Source: Alteromonas australica (lineage in GTDB: Bacteria > Pseudomonadota > Gammaproteobacteria > Enterobacterales > Alteromonadaceae). Taken from it: a stretch of DNA of 64,000 nt. Under the pieces are notes generated by a model. That model worked only from the letters and a program-made list of their open reading frames with translations, was not told the DNA's origin and did not search any database. The position numbers and the translations under genes are program-made. Positions 46,622 through 56,402 of this stretch are shown piece after piece; the first letter of the stretch is position 1; the number at the start of each line of letters is the position of its first letter. The stretch lies in contig NZ_CP008849.1 in assembly GCF_000730385.1 (NCBI RefSeq), positions 2,480,001 through 2,544,000 of the forward strand, read 5' to 3'.

Positions 46622-47269
46622 TTAGCTGTTTTTCGCACCCGCTACCGCTTCTTTCGCCAATTGGGTAATACGTGCCCAATCACCCGATTCAATGGCATCA
46701 TCTGGGGCTAACCAAGAACCACCCACACACTTCACGTTTTTCAGTGCGAGGTAATCATTATAGTTACCCGGTCCAATGCCACCTGTTGGGCAGAAAGTGA
46801 AGTCTGGGAATGGACCACTAATTGCTTTGATAGCCTTAACACCACCCGAAGCCTCTGCTGGGAAGAATTTAAGGTGGGTGTAACCCGCATCTTTACCTTT
46901 CATCAGGTCAGAGGTAGAAGAAATTCCTGGAATCAATGGAATTTCAGCTTCCATTCCAGCTTTTAACAAATCAGCGGTCATACCTGGGCTTATGGCGAAC
47001 TTAGCGCCAGCTTCCGTCACTGCTTTCAATTGTTGTGCATTAGTTACTGTCCCTGCACCAATTAAAGAATCTGGCACCTCTTGTGCGATACGTTTGATCA
47101 CATCAATCGCAGCCGGGGTTCTTAAGGTAACTTCTAATACTTTAATTCCGCCTTCCATAAGCGCTTTAGCCAGTGGTACCGCCTTTTCCACATCGTTAAT
47201 GACCAATACTGGTACAACGGGGCCGGCCGCAAATATTTCCTCTGGTGAATATTTCCATTTTGTTGTCAT
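46622..47269 (-). CDS. eda: 2-dehydro-3-deoxy-phosphogluconate (KDPG) aldolase
   Basis: The 215-residue class I aldolase has [13 protein letters not shown] (about 45-57), the GAGTV motif and Schiff-base lysine region LKFFPAE. It splits KDPG into pyruvate and GAP, the last step of the Entner-Doudoroff pathway. It starts 3 bp after glk and is the last gene of the five-gene operon. Confidence 0.95.
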   Translation of the reverse strand: MTTKWKYSPEEIFAAGPVVPVLVINDVEKAVPLAKALMEGGIKVLEVTLRTPAAIDVIKRIAQEVPDSLIGAGTVTNAQQLKAVTEAGAKFAISPGMTADLLKAGMEAEIPLIPGISSTSDLMKGKDAGYTHLKFFPAEASGGVKAIKAISGPFPDFTFCPTGGIGPGNYNDYLALKNVKCVGGSWLAPDDAIESGDWARITQLAKEAVAGAKNS

Positions 47270-47272
47270 AAA

Positions 47273-48226
47273 TCAGCTCGCAGTATGTTGTTGAAGATAA
47301 GCAGCCGCCCCCAATAAACCGTGGTCTGGCTCTGCTATCAAGTAGGTAGGAATGTCTTTCACGTAGTGCTTCATCTGCCCTTTCGCTTCAAATCGCGCTC
47401 TAAAATCGCTTGATTTAATAAACTCAGGGAAACGGTTAGCAATACCACCGCCAATGAATACACCACCCGTAGTGGCCATGTTTAACGCCAAATTACCGGC
47501 AAAGCTACCCATGATTCGACAAAATTGGGTGAGTGTTGCTACCGCAATGTCACAGGTATTTTCCAATGCCGCTAAGGTAATTTGCGCAGGCTCTGTAAAC
47601 ACTGGCGTATTGCCGCCGTGTAGAGCCAATGCAGTATAAATATTGAGTAAACCTCTACCCGACATCACCTCTTCTGCTGATGCACGGCCAAACTGCTTTT
47701 GCAAATGACGCCATACAACCACATCAGTTTCATCTACAGGGGCAAAATCTGTGTGACCGCCTTCGCCGTCGAGGGTCTGCCAACCTGAGGATGTCATGGT
47801 GATATGCTCAACACCCAAACCGGTGCCTGGGCCGAAAACGGCAATATTGCCCTCAGCCACCGGCGTACCTTCACCAATTTGAACCACTTGATCTTGCGCT
47901 AGCACAGGAAGCGAATGCGCCACCGCAGTAAAATCGTTGATCACATAAAGGCTATCTAGGTGTAACTGAGCTCTCAGCGCTTGTTGAGAAAAAGACCAAC
48001 TGTGGTTCGTCATTTCCACTAAGTCACCGAGTACAGGGCACGCAATAGCAATACAGCCTTGCGTAAAGGTGTGTTCTGGCATATCAGCAAAATACTGCGC
48101 AATCGCTAAATCAATGCTGGCAAAGTCATTGCACATGTATTTCTTAATGTCGGCGACGCCTGACTCGGTAACCCTAGCCACGCGAATATTGGTGCCGCCT
48201 ACATCAGCCACAAACTTCTGGCTCAT
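47273..48226 (-). CDS. glk: Glucokinase
   Basis: The 317-residue kinase of the E. coli Glk type has the phosphate-binding VADVGGTNIRVARV (about 5-18), the INDFTAVAHSLP segment containing the catalytic Asp, GPGTGLGVEHI and GGEGGHTDFAP-like GEGGHTDFAP. It phosphorylates free glucose to glucose-6-phosphate for Zwf. ATG 48226 shares its A with the edd stop (TAATG); an in-frame start 11 codons upstream lies inside edd. Confidence 0.94.
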   Translation of the reverse strand: MSQKFVADVGGTNIRVARVTESGVADIKKYMCNDFASIDLAIAQYFADMPEHTFTQGCIAIACPVLGDLVEMTNHSWSFSQQALRAQLHLDSLYVINDFTAVAHSLPVLAQDQVVQIGEGTPVAEGNIAVFGPGTGLGVEHITMTSSGWQTLDGEGGHTDFAPVDETDVVVWRHLQKQFGRASAEEVMSGRGLLNIYTALALHGGNTPVFTEPAQITLAALENTCDIAVATLTQFCRIMGSFAGNLALNMATTGGVFIGGGIANRFPEFIKSSDFRARFEAKGQMKHYVKDIPTYLIAEPDHGLLGAAAYLQQHTAS

Positions 48227-50052
48227 TACGCTTGCTCCTGAGTGTAAAACAGCGAACACGCACCTTCTTCTGCACCAGTCAGAACAGCGCGCATACCGCC
48301 GAATAGCTCACGCCCCATACCAATATGGTGATGATCGATATTGGCAGGTTTTGCTTCACGGGCAGCTAACACTTCATCATCAACCAGTAGTGACAATGCG
48401 CCCGTTTCCGTGTTGAGTTCGATAATATCGCCCTCTTCCACTTTCGCTAACAAACCGCCTTTGAACGCTTCTGGGGTAACATGGATGGCGGCTGGAACTT
48501 TACCTGACGCGCCTGACATACGGCCATCAGTGACCAAAGCTACTTTGTAGCCTTTATCCTGAAGCACACCTAGAGGAGGAGTTAAGCGGTGAAGCTCTGG
48601 CATACCAATAGCAGATGGGCCTTGGAAGCGCACCACAACAATACAATCTTTATCCAACTTCCCTTCTTTGAAAGCCGCATCAAGATCGAATTGATCTTCA
48701 AATACAACCGCTGGCGCTTTAATTACGCATTGAGGCTCTGGCAATGCAGACGTTTTAAATACCGCGCGGCCAAGATTACCTTCTAATACACTAACGCCAC
48801 CGTCTGGTTTAAACGGCGTTTCTACTGTGGCTAAAACTTCTTTATCGAGAGACTCAGTTGGGCCATCACGCCACTCTACTTCGCCGTCTTTGAGCATAGG
48901 CTCTTTGGTATAGAAATCTAAGCCTTCACCACAGATGGTTTTCACATCGTTATGCAATAAACCAGCATCTAGAAGCTGTTTAATAAGCAATGACATGCCG
49001 CCTGCTGCCACGAAATGGTTAATATCAGCAGAACCATTTGGATAGATACGTGTGAGTAGAGGAACAGCATTTGAAATGTCTGAGAAGTCATCCCAGTTAA
49101 TAATGTAACCCGCTGCACGCGCAACTGCGATGAGGTGCATCGTATGATTCGTAGACCCACCGGTTGCCAACAAGCCCACTAGGCCGTTTACAATGGCCTT
49201 CGCGTCAACGATATGACCAATTGGCGTATATTCGTCGCCAAGGTCGGTAATGCGTGTAGAACGCACAGCCGCAGCGCGGGTAAGTGCATCACGTAGCTCT
49301 GTACCTGGATTAACGAATGATGAGCCAGGAAGGTGTAACCCCATCATTTCCACGACTAACTGATTAGAGTTAGCGGTACCATAGAAGGTACACGTTCCAG
49401 CAGAATGATACGATTGCGATTCGGCTTCAAGCAGTGCATCACGACCCACTTTACCTTCTGCAAACTCTTGTCTTACACGGGCTTTTTCTTTATTCGGCAA
49501 CCCAGAAGGCATAGGGCCGGCTGGCACAAATACCGTGGGTAAGTGACCAAAACTCAAGGCGCCCATAAGCAGCCCTGGTACAATTTTGTCACAAATGCCT
49601 AGCATTAGCGCAGAATCAAACATGTTGTGCGATAGCGCAATGGCTGCACCTTGTGCTATGTTGTCACGACTCATTAGGCTCAAATCCATACCGGTTTGGC
49701 CTTGGGTAACACCATCACACATCGCAGGTACGCCACCTGCAAATTGTGCAACACTGCCTACGTTTTTTACCGCCTCGCGGATAATCGCTGGGTAGGTTTC
49801 GTAGGGTTGGTGAGCAGACAGCATATCGTTGTACGCAGACACAATGGCCACGTTCGCTTTCGTCATAGAACGCAGATCGGCTTTGTCTGCTGTACCACAT
49901 GCTGCGAAGCCATGAGCCAAGTTACCACATGACAATACGCCACGATGAGGACCTTGTCGGCGCGCGGCTTCTATTTTGTCTAAATAGGCTTTACGTGTTT
50001 CTTTACTGCGCTCGATAATGCGCTGTGTAACCTCGGCAATACGTGAATTCAT
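48226..50052 (-). CDS. edd: Phosphogluconate dehydratase
   Basis: The 608-residue iron-sulfur dehydratase of the IlvD/Edd family has the conserved cysteine regions [30 protein letters not shown] and [14 protein letters not shown] that bind the [4Fe-4S] cluster, and the C-terminal [11 protein letters not shown]. It dehydrates 6-phosphogluconate to KDPG. TAGGAG precedes the ATG. It lies between pgl and glk, the order reflecting pathway flow. Confidence 0.95.
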   Translation of the reverse strand: MNSRIAEVTQRIIERSKETRKAYLDKIEAARRQGPHRGVLSCGNLAHGFAACGTADKADLRSMTKANVAIVSAYNDMLSAHQPYETYPAIIREAVKNVGSVAQFAGGVPAMCDGVTQGQTGMDLSLMSRDNIAQGAAIALSHNMFDSALMLGICDKIVPGLLMGALSFGHLPTVFVPAGPMPSGLPNKEKARVRQEFAEGKVGRDALLEAESQSYHSAGTCTFYGTANSNQLVVEMMGLHLPGSSFVNPGTELRDALTRAAAVRSTRITDLGDEYTPIGHIVDAKAIVNGLVGLLATGGSTNHTMHLIAVARAAGYIINWDDFSDISNAVPLLTRIYPNGSADINHFVAAGGMSLLIKQLLDAGLLHNDVKTICGEGLDFYTKEPMLKDGEVEWRDGPTESLDKEVLATVETPFKPDGGVSVLEGNLGRAVFKTSALPEPQCVIKAPAVVFEDQFDLDAAFKEGKLDKDCIVVVRFQGPSAIGMPELHRLTPPLGVLQDKGYKVALVTDGRMSGASGKVPAAIHVTPEAFKGGLLAKVEEGDIIELNTETGALSLLVDDEVLAAREAKPANIDHHHIGMGRELFGGMRAVLTGAEEGACSLFYTQEQA

Positions 50053-50061
50053 TTCAATCTC

Positions 50062-50754
50062 CTATGGCGCCCACATCAAGGTCACCGGGGCTCTATTAAC
50101 CACGGCTGTGATGGGCTTTTGCGCTTCGGTTGCATTGTCCAGTGCATCAAGCAATACATGCTTTTTCTTTTCACCGGTTAAATGCAAGAAAATGTTACGA
50201 CTGTTCAGCAAAGCTGGCAGTGTGAGAGAGATGCGCTGGTGAGGGGCCGTGGTAGGCTGAACTGCAATGCACGTTCTGCCGCTGCTCATATCAAGGCCGT
50301 CATTTATCTGCTCAGAACAGGGGAACAAAGACGCGGTGTGTCCGTCTTCTCCCATACCGAGAATTAACGCATCAAAAGGTTGAGACATGCTCGCGAGGGC
50401 GGCCTCAGCAGCATTAACGCCTTCATTGGCGTCGCTTGGTTCACTTTTAAGTTCAACGAAGCGTGCTGCACTGGCTTTATTTTTTATCAGGTTATTTTTT
50501 ACTAGGCTGGTGTTGCTGTCTGCGTGGTCTTCATCCACCCAACGCTCATCAGCCAAAGTGATGTCCACTTTATCCCATTCAAGGTTGGTTTCGCTAAGCT
50601 GCTTGAAAAGCGCAAGTGGCGTTCTGCCGCCACTTACCACTAGCGAAGCACGACCACGGGTACGAATACCCGTTTTCAAAATGCTGACCAAATCTTCGGC
50701 AAACGCTGATGTTAGCGCTTCAGGATTATCAAATGATAGTGTGGTTAATGCCAT
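50062..50754 (-). CDS. pgl: 6-phosphogluconolactonase (DevB type)
   Basis: The 230-residue enzyme has the sugar-phosphate-isomerase-like fold with VSGGRTPLALF (about 40-50), LADERWVDEDHADSN and GMGEDGHTASLFP. It hydrolyses 6-phosphogluconolactone made by Zwf. It starts 1 bp after the zwf stop, so it is tightly coupled. Confidence 0.94.
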   Translation of the reverse strand: MALTTLSFDNPEALTSAFAEDLVSILKTGIRTRGRASLVVSGGRTPLALFKQLSETNLEWDKVDITLADERWVDEDHADSNTSLVKNNLIKNKASAARFVELKSEPSDANEGVNAAEAALASMSQPFDALILGMGEDGHTASLFPCSEQINDGLDMSSGRTCIAVQPTTAPHQRISLTLPALLNSRNIFLHLTGEKKKHVLLDALDNATEAQKPITAVVNRAPVTLMWAP

Positions 50755-50755
50755 A

Positions 50756-52249
50756 TTATTTCTTCTTTACCGTTTTGCTTTCGTACCAACTGCGGTTAGC
50801 GCGTGCTAACAACCCAATTGAGTCCACAGGACCCCACGTACCTGCTTGGTACGGCTCAGGTGGCTCGCTAGATGACTTCCATGCTTCTAAAATTGAATCA
50901 ACCCATGTCCAGGCTTGTTCTATTTCATCGCGACGTACAAATAGCGCTTGGTTACCTAACATAACTTCTAGAAGTAGCTTCTCGTAGGCATCTGGAATGC
51001 GTTCATCGGCAAAGGCTTCAGAGAAACTTAAATTCAGTTTAGACTTCTGTAAATCCATCGACCCTGAATTAGTTAATCCAGGCACCTTATTCATGACCGT
51101 GATTTCCACGCCTTCATCAGGTTGAAGACGAATAACCAATTTATTGGGTGGTAGGTTTTTAAAGCTATCGCCAAACAAATTGTGAGGCTGACGCTTAAAG
51201 TAAATAACCACTTCACTGACTTTATTTGGCATGCGTTTGCCCGTTCTTAGATAGAAAGGCACGCCAGCCCAACGCCAGTTGTCAATTTCGGCTTTAATGG
51301 CCACAAAAGTTTCAGTTTTGCTTTGTGTGTTAGCACCTTCTTCTTCGAGGTACCCAGGCACTTCTTCGCCTTTCACAAAGCCCGCGGTGTATTGACCACG
51401 CACGATGCTTTCACTGATGTTAGACGCATTGATTGGGCGCAGTGCTTTCAGCACTTTAAGTTTTTCGTCTCGAATGCTATCGGCATCTAACGTTGTTGGT
51501 GGCTCCATGGCAACCAAACTTAAGATTTGAAGTAAGTGGTTTTGCACCATATCGCGCATTTGACCTGCATCATCAAAGTAGCCCCAACGCCCTTCTATAC
51601 CCACTGATTCAGCAACCGATATCTGTACGTGGTCGATACAGTTGTGATCCCAGTTAGTGGCAAAAATTGAATTGGCAAAACGCAGTGATACAAGGTTAAG
51701 AACCGTTTCTTTACCTAGATAGTGGTCGATACGGTAAATTTGTTTTTCGTCAAAGTATTCAGCAACTTGCTCATTGATGACTTTAGACGATTCTAAATCG
51801 TGACCAATGGGCTTTTCGAGAACCACACGTACGCTGGAATCGATAATCTTACAGCTATGTAAACCACGGCAAATATCACCATAAATGGCAGGCGGCGTAG
51901 CAAGATAACATACCATGGTGCGTGAAGGGTCTACATGGTCATCAAGCACGCAGTAGCTGTCGACATCTTTCATATCAACACAGGCGTAATGCAAACGCGC
52001 TTTCATGCGTTCCCACGTGGCTTGGCACAAATCTTTTTCACCAAACTTAACTAAGTTGGTATGAACTTCTTCTATATAGTCGTCTAGAGACATGTCTTGA
52101 CGCGCAACCCCCACTATTGTGGTATCTGGGTGCATGAGATCTGCTTTCTCTAATTGATAAAGCGATGGCAAAAGTTTGCGTCGTGAAAGATCCCCTAATG
52201 TGCCGAATAGCACGAAGTCACAGGGTTCATAGGAATTTTCCAATACCAT
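50756..52249 (-). CDS. zwf: Glucose-6-phosphate 1-dehydrogenase
   Basis: The 497-residue enzyme has the nucleotide-binding FGTLGDLSRRKLLPSLY (about 15-31), VLEKPIGHDL and the active-site signature RIDHYLGKETV. It oxidises glucose-6-phosphate with NADP+ (or NAD+) and commits carbon to both the pentose phosphate and Entner-Doudoroff routes. It is the first gene of zwf-pgl-edd-glk-eda and is divergent from hexR, with two HexR-like boxes in the 287-bp gap. Confidence 0.96.
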   Translation of the reverse strand: MVLENSYEPCDFVLFGTLGDLSRRKLLPSLYQLEKADLMHPDTTIVGVARQDMSLDDYIEEVHTNLVKFGEKDLCQATWERMKARLHYACVDMKDVDSYCVLDDHVDPSRTMVCYLATPPAIYGDICRGLHSCKIIDSSVRVVLEKPIGHDLESSKVINEQVAEYFDEKQIYRIDHYLGKETVLNLVSLRFANSIFATNWDHNCIDHVQISVAESVGIEGRWGYFDDAGQMRDMVQNHLLQILSLVAMEPPTTLDADSIRDEKLKVLKALRPINASNISESIVRGQYTAGFVKGEEVPGYLEEEGANTQSKTETFVAIKAEIDNWRWAGVPFYLRTGKRMPNKVSEVVIYFKRQPHNLFGDSFKNLPPNKLVIRLQPDEGVEITVMNKVPGLTNSGSMDLQKSKLNLSFSEAFADERIPDAYEKLLLEVMLGNQALFVRRDEIEQAWTWVDSILEAWKSSSEPPEPYQAGTWGPVDSIGLLARANRSWYESKTVKKK

Positions 52250-52346
52250 ATTCGTCGACCTTAAATTGTGTGTGCGGTTACGCTGCTATAAAAAAGGGTT
52301 CTAGCAGCAATAACAAACTTGTTATTAGCATATAGTTAACACCAAA

Positions 52347-52361
52347 TGTAGTAAAATTACA
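52347..52361. promoter_or_regulatory. HexR box in the zwf-hexR intergenic region
   Basis: TGTAGTAAAATTACA is one mismatch from a perfect TGTAAT-N3-ATTACA palindrome, the known HexR operator form. It lies 98 bp upstream of zwf. HexR represses these genes and is released by KDPG. Confidence 0.75.
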
Positions 52362-52440
52362 ACTTTGGTGAACCATGGAAAAGAATTTCTTATTATTTAG
52401 GTGAAACCTAACGCTTTACACCCTTAATTTCATCTAAAAA

Positions 52441-52455
52441 TGTCAAAAAATTACA
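52441..52455. promoter_or_regulatory. Second, weaker HexR-like box near the hexR promoter
   Basis: TGTCAAAAAATTACA matches the right half of the HexR operator (ATTACA) fully and the left half at TGT and one A. It is 82 bp before the hexR start and could serve autoregulation. Confidence 0.4.
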
Positions 52456-52536
52456 TTTTTCTTGTCACTGCTGTCACATTGGGTACTATTAAGGTAGAAA
52501 CGTTCACTTATTCTCTCTATTAAATGCTATACCTGT

Positions 52537-53388
52537 ATGAACATATTAGAAAAAATAACCCAAAATAAAGCAGCATTCAGTAAATCGGAACGCAAGGTTG
52601 CAGAAGTGATTCTTGCAAACCCGCAGACAGCCATTCATTCGAGTATAGCAACCCTGGCCAAAATGTCGGATGTCAGTGAGCCTACGGTCAATCGTTTTTG
52701 TCGACGTTTGGACACCAAAGGTTTTCCGGACTTCAAGTTACATCTGGCACAAAGTTTAGCTAATGGTACACCCTATGTTAACCGACATGTAGATGAAAAT
52801 GACGGTCCAGATGAGTATACCAATAAAATATTCGAATCAACCATGGCTTCTTTGGAAGTAGCCCGTCAATCTCTTGATGTGCACATCGTAAACCGCGTTG
52901 TTGATTTGCTCACTCAAGCCCAGAAAATTTCATTCTTTGGACTTGGCGCATCAGCGTCTGTGGCGCATGATGCACTGAACAAGTTTTTCCGATTTAATGT
53001 GCCTGTGGTTTACTTCGAAGACATACTCATGCAACGTATGAGCTGTATGAACAGTACCACCGGTGATGTGGTTGTGCTCATTTCCCACACTGGCCGAACA
53101 AAAAGCTTGGTGGAAGTAGCGCAAATCGCGCGAATGAATGATGCGACTGTGGTTGGCATTACCTCTGGAGATAGTCCACTGGCACAAGAGTGCACCTATG
53201 TGCTTTCACTAGAAGTACCTGAAGACACCGACATGTATATGCCGATGGCCTCGCGTATTGCCCAGTTAACATTGATAGATGTGCTAGCCACCGGTTTCAC
53301 GTTGCGTCGTGGCAACAAGTTTAGAGAAAACTTGAAGCGGGTAAAAGACACCCTGCGGGGATCTCGTTACGAGAAACGCCCTGATTAA
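52537..53388 (+). CDS. hexR: HexR, RpiR-family regulator of central carbon metabolism
   Basis: The 283-residue regulator has an N-terminal RpiR helix-turn-helix (about 1-77, SDVSEPTVNRFCRRLDTKGF) and a C-terminal SIS sugar-phosphate domain (about 115-250, with FFGLGASASVAHDA and LISHTGRTKSLVEVA). HexR homologues in Gammaproteobacteria bind KDPG and control zwf, edd, eda, gap and pyk genes. It lies between zwf (divergent) and pykA (downstream), the conserved order also seen in E. coli (zwf-yebK-pykA). The ribosome-binding site is weak. Confidence 0.95.
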   Translation: MNILEKITQNKAAFSKSERKVAEVILANPQTAIHSSIATLAKMSDVSEPTVNRFCRRLDTKGFPDFKLHLAQSLANGTPYVNRHVDENDGPDEYTNKIFESTMASLEVARQSLDVHIVNRVVDLLTQAQKISFFGLGASASVAHDALNKFFRFNVPVVYFEDILMQRMSCMNSTTGDVVVLISHTGRTKSLVEVAQIARMNDATVVGITSGDSPLAQECTYVLSLEVPEDTDMYMPMASRIAQLTLIDVLATGFTLRRGNKFRENLKRVKDTLRGSRYEKRPD

Positions 53389-53425
53389 CCATTATCGCGT
53401 TTTACGCCTTTAGTAACGCCACGTG

Positions 53426-53462
53426 TGTCGCCCTAAGTTTAATGTAATGTTAATGGGCGACA
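53426..53462 (+). terminator. Possible terminator hairpin after hexR
   Basis: TGTCGCCC pairs perfectly with GGGCGACA across a 21-nt AT-rich loop, 38 bp past the hexR stop. No strong T-run follows (GGCGTTAAAATC), so termination would be weak. The rest of the gap up to pykA (337 bp in all) holds a small GCCC..GGGC hairpin near 53500, the pykA promoter and the HexR box. Confidence 0.4.
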
Positions 53463-53627
53463 GGCGTTAAAATCTTTATATCATCGGCACTTGGCTAATG
53501 CCCTTGATGGGCGTTAAAATTCTACTAACATCATGGGTAAAAATCGGCTCTGCCCGCCCAACTGGTCGAGCCAGTTGCCAGATTTTCTTTCTTTCATTCA
53601 CATTTCTGTCAGATTCAACTACTATTC

Positions 53628-53642
53628 TGTAATAAAATTACG
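53628..53642. promoter_or_regulatory. HexR box upstream of pykA
   Basis: TGTAATAAAATTACG is one mismatch from the TGTAAT-N3-ATTACA palindrome. It lies 83 bp before the pykA start, in the expected promoter position, and supports HexR control of pykA. Confidence 0.78.
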
Positions 53643-53724
53643 TAAAGCGATTACAGGCGAATTTATAATCTAATTCACCTTGTATGTCATATGATACTTC
53701 ATCCAGAAATAGCGACGGAATAAC

Positions 53725-55161
53725 ATGACCAGAAGAACGAAAATTCTTGCCACTTTAGGCCCTGCAACCGATTCAATTGAAAAGATTCAGGCCATCATAG
53801 CTGCTGGCGCAAATACAGTACGCATGAATTTTTCTCACGGCCAAGCAGAAGACCACATCGAACGTGCGAAGCGTGTTAGAGAAGCTGCTAAGAATTTAGG
53901 AAAGTACGTTGCTATATTGGGTGATTTGCAAGGGCCTAAAATCCGCGTAGCGCGATTTGTAGACGGTGCTGTTCACCTCGATGTTGGCGCGACCTTTACC
54001 CTAGATGCCGAACTCGACCGTGACGCAGGCGACGCTACCCAAGTGGGTATTGATTACAAAGCGCTACCTGACGACGTATCAGCAGGCGACATCTTGCTTT
54101 TAGATGATGGCCGTATACAACTTCGCGTAACATCCGTTGAAGGTCGCAAGGTGATTACTGAAGTGACTGTTGGCGGCAAACTTTCTAACAATAAAGGTAT
54201 TAACCGCCAAGGCGGTGGTTTGTCAGCAGAAGCGCTCACCGAGAAAGATAAAGAAGATATTAAGACGGCGGCAAAAATTGGCGTAGACTATTTAGCGGTT
54301 TCATTCCCTCGAAGCGGAGCTGACTTAGATTACGCACGTGAACTCGCTGAGGCCGCTGGCTGCTACGCAAAAATTTGCGCCAAAGTTGAGCGTGCTGAAG
54401 CCGTCGCCACTGACGAAGCCATTACTGACATCATTAGTGCTTCAGATGCGGTGATGGTTGCCCGTGGTGATTTAGGTGTGGAAATTGGCGATGCTGAGCT
54501 TGTTGGGGTGCAAAAGAAACTCATTTCTCGCTCTCGCCAGCTAAACAAAGTGGTGATAACGGCGACACAGATGATGGAGTCGATGATTGATAGCCCTATG
54601 CCAACACGTGCCGAGGTAATGGACGTTGCAAACGCCGTTCTAGACGGCACAGACGCCGTTATGTTGTCAGCAGAAACCGCTGCAGGTAACTTCCCGGTAG
54701 AAACTGTGACAGCCATGGCGAGAGTGTGTGAAGGTGCAGAAACCCATCCAAGCATCAAAATCTCGAAGCATAGAATGGATGAATTATTCTCTTCTACCAG
54801 CGAATCTATCGCTTTATCAGCCGTTTATGCCGCCAACCACCTTCCTAGCGTTAAGGCCATTGTCGGTCTAACAGAAAGCGGCAACACGCCTAAATTGATG
54901 TCACGCATCACTACCTCGCTACCTATTATTGCTATGTCTCGTCATGAAGACACCCTTAATAGCATGGCGCTTTACCGAGGTGTTAAGCCCGTCTATTTCG
55001 ATTCTTCAGACAGCGAGCCTGGAAAATTGAAGTACGACGTGATTGCCGCTCTTAAAGAAAAAGGGTTAGTGAAAAGTGGTGACAGCATTATCCTTACTTA
55101 TGGCGATGAAATGGAAAAAGTTGGTGCGACCAACACGCTTAAGATTGTTGATGTAGAATAA
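53725..55161 (+). CDS. pykA: Pyruvate kinase (PykA type)
   Basis: The 478-residue enzyme has the N-terminal [14 protein letters not shown], the nucleotide/PEP-site [10 protein letters not shown] (about 31-40), [26 protein letters not shown] and the signature around the catalytic lysine/acid [25 protein letters not shown]. It makes pyruvate and ATP from PEP. It is closer to E. coli PykA than PykF by the start and by its neighbour hexR. A HexR box precedes it. Confidence 0.95.
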   Translation: MTRRTKILATLGPATDSIEKIQAIIAAGANTVRMNFSHGQAEDHIERAKRVREAAKNLGKYVAILGDLQGPKIRVARFVDGAVHLDVGATFTLDAELDRDAGDATQVGIDYKALPDDVSAGDILLLDDGRIQLRVTSVEGRKVITEVTVGGKLSNNKGINRQGGGLSAEALTEKDKEDIKTAAKIGVDYLAVSFPRSGADLDYARELAEAAGCYAKICAKVERAEAVATDEAITDIISASDAVMVARGDLGVEIGDAELVGVQKKLISRSRQLNKVVITATQMMESMIDSPMPTRAEVMDVANAVLDGTDAVMLSAETAAGNFPVETVTAMARVCEGAETHPSIKISKHRMDELFSSTSESIALSAVYAANHLPSVKAIVGLTESGNTPKLMSRITTSLPIIAMSRHEDTLNSMALYRGVKPVYFDSSDSEPGKLKYDVIAALKEKGLVKSGDSIILTYGDEMEKVGATNTLKIVDVE

Positions 55162-55168
55162 ACCTCAA

Positions 55169-55206
55169 TGTGATTGCAGTGGTGCGAGCGTGCTACTGCA
55201 ATCACA
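55169..55206 (+). terminator. 12-bp perfect hairpin after pykA
   Basis: TGTGATTGCAGT and ACTGCAATCACA pair completely across a 14-nt loop, starting 8 bp after the stop. There is no T-run after it, so it may be a processing or stability element rather than an intrinsic terminator. Confidence 0.5.
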
Positions 55207-55307
55207 CTACCCAACCTGTTTACGTATAATCTCTCTATCTACCTCACATTTTTATTCTCTCAAGCAAAAAAAATCTGGTGGTCATATCCGATGATTACCT
55301 GCATGAT

Positions 55308-55383
55308 AAACACATCAAGACACCCATGTTAGATCATTACATCAGAAACACATCAAGACACCCATGTTAGGTCATTACATCAG
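55308..55383. repeat. Tandem duplication of a 38-bp unit containing AAGACACCCATGTTAG
   Basis: Two adjacent 38-bp copies (55308-55345 and 55346-55383) differ at one base (TTAGATC versus TTAGGTC). A degenerate third start (GACAGCCATATTA) follows at 55384. The core AAGACACCCATGTTAG recurs inside the following gene and elsewhere. It lies just upstream of the nucleosidase-like gene and may carry or disturb its promoter. Confidence 0.92.
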
Positions 55384-55425
55384 GACAGCCATATTAACCT
55401 TACCGAGGCTATCATTAGAAAAATT

Positions 55426-56319
55426 ATGAAAAAAATCACACTATCTGTCATTTTATGGACACTCATGTCTTCCTTGGCGTTCTTTGCAAAAGCAGAATTT
55501 AACCACGTTGTTGTTGAAAGTGCTGCCACGCCATTACAACCTATAATGATTCAAGGCCCAATGCCCATTGAAGCTGAATATTTCGCAGGCTTGTTAGACA
55601 ATGTGCAAATAGAAAAATCTGGAAACGCTACCTTTTATAATGGCACACTAAACGGCTATCCTGTAGTGGTAGTTAAAACCGGTAAAGGATTAGAGAATAC
55701 AGCTGCAGCAACGGCTGTAGGGATTATTAAGTATCGCCCCCTTATCATTATCAACCAGGGAACCTCTGGCGGTCACGACCCCAAACTACAGGTGGGTGAT
55801 ATTGTACTCGGCGCAAGAAGCGTCAACATCGGCAATTTCAAGACACCCAAGTTAGCAAAAGCGCAAGGCTCCAACCCCCTAACCTGGACACCCATGGATT
55901 TGATGGCATCTGAAGGCAGTGCTGGCGAAGGTGACAGCGCCTCAGACGCTAACAAAATTAGGTATTATGCGGGTGACGAGACACTCATATCTGTAGCGGT
56001 CAGCATTAGGGATACCTACACCCGTGGAAAAATTGTGAAAGGCACCATCGGCAGCGCCAATTTCTGGAATAATGAACTAGACCGTATCGCGTGGCTTCAC
56101 GAAGATATGGGCACAAGTGTAGAAGAAATGGAAACAGCCGCAGCCGCACAAGTTGCTTATGCGTACAAGACACCCATGTTAGGTATCCGTGTGTTATCAA
56201 ACAATATAACAAACCATGGTGAATATGACCCTTCCACAGCGAAAGCCTGCCAGTCATTCGTTAAAGGCGTAGTAGAAGCTTACATAAATCAACTAAACAC
56301 AACATTAAAACCGCTTTAG
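55426..56319 (+). CDS. Exported phosphorylase/nucleosidase-superfamily protein (MTA/SAH nucleosidase-like)
   Basis: The 297-residue precursor has a signal peptide (about 1-23, cleaved after AKA). The mature part is a purine nucleoside phosphorylase/nucleosidase-fold domain: VVVVKTGKGLENTAAATAVGII (split over about 84-107), INQGTSGGHDPKLQVGDIVLG, the substrate-site EEMETAAAAQVAYAY and GIRVLSNN. It resembles MTA/SAH nucleosidases, but periplasmic members of this group have uncertain substrates. Three stretches of the gene contain GACACCC motifs reading KTPKL, WTPMD and KTPML in the same frame. It has no obvious ribosome-binding site. Confidence 0.78.
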   Translation: MKKITLSVILWTLMSSLAFFAKAEFNHVVVESAATPLQPIMIQGPMPIEAEYFAGLLDNVQIEKSGNATFYNGTLNGYPVVVVKTGKGLENTAAATAVGIIKYRPLIIINQGTSGGHDPKLQVGDIVLGARSVNIGNFKTPKLAKAQGSNPLTWTPMDLMASEGSAGEGDSASDANKIRYYAGDETLISVAVSIRDTYTRGKIVKGTIGSANFWNNELDRIAWLHEDMGTSVEEMETAAAAQVAYAYKTPMLGIRVLSNNITNHGEYDPSTAKACQSFVKGVVEAYINQLNTTLKPL

Positions 56320-56402
56320 TTTTTAAGAACTGTCCTAAGCGACAGGTTGTTTTTCGAGTACGCCTGATAATATATAAACTAAATACCTATGAGTTTAGAT
56401 TT

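Noticed and set aside
55169..55206. TGTGA...TCACA arms after pykA as a CRP site
   Set aside because: The half-sites are 28 bases apart instead of 6, and they form part of a 12-bp hairpin at the end of a gene.
55308..55383. Two direct repeats as a CRISPR array
   Set aside because: Units are directly adjacent with no spacers, only two copies, and the core recurs in coding DNA. No cas genes are present.
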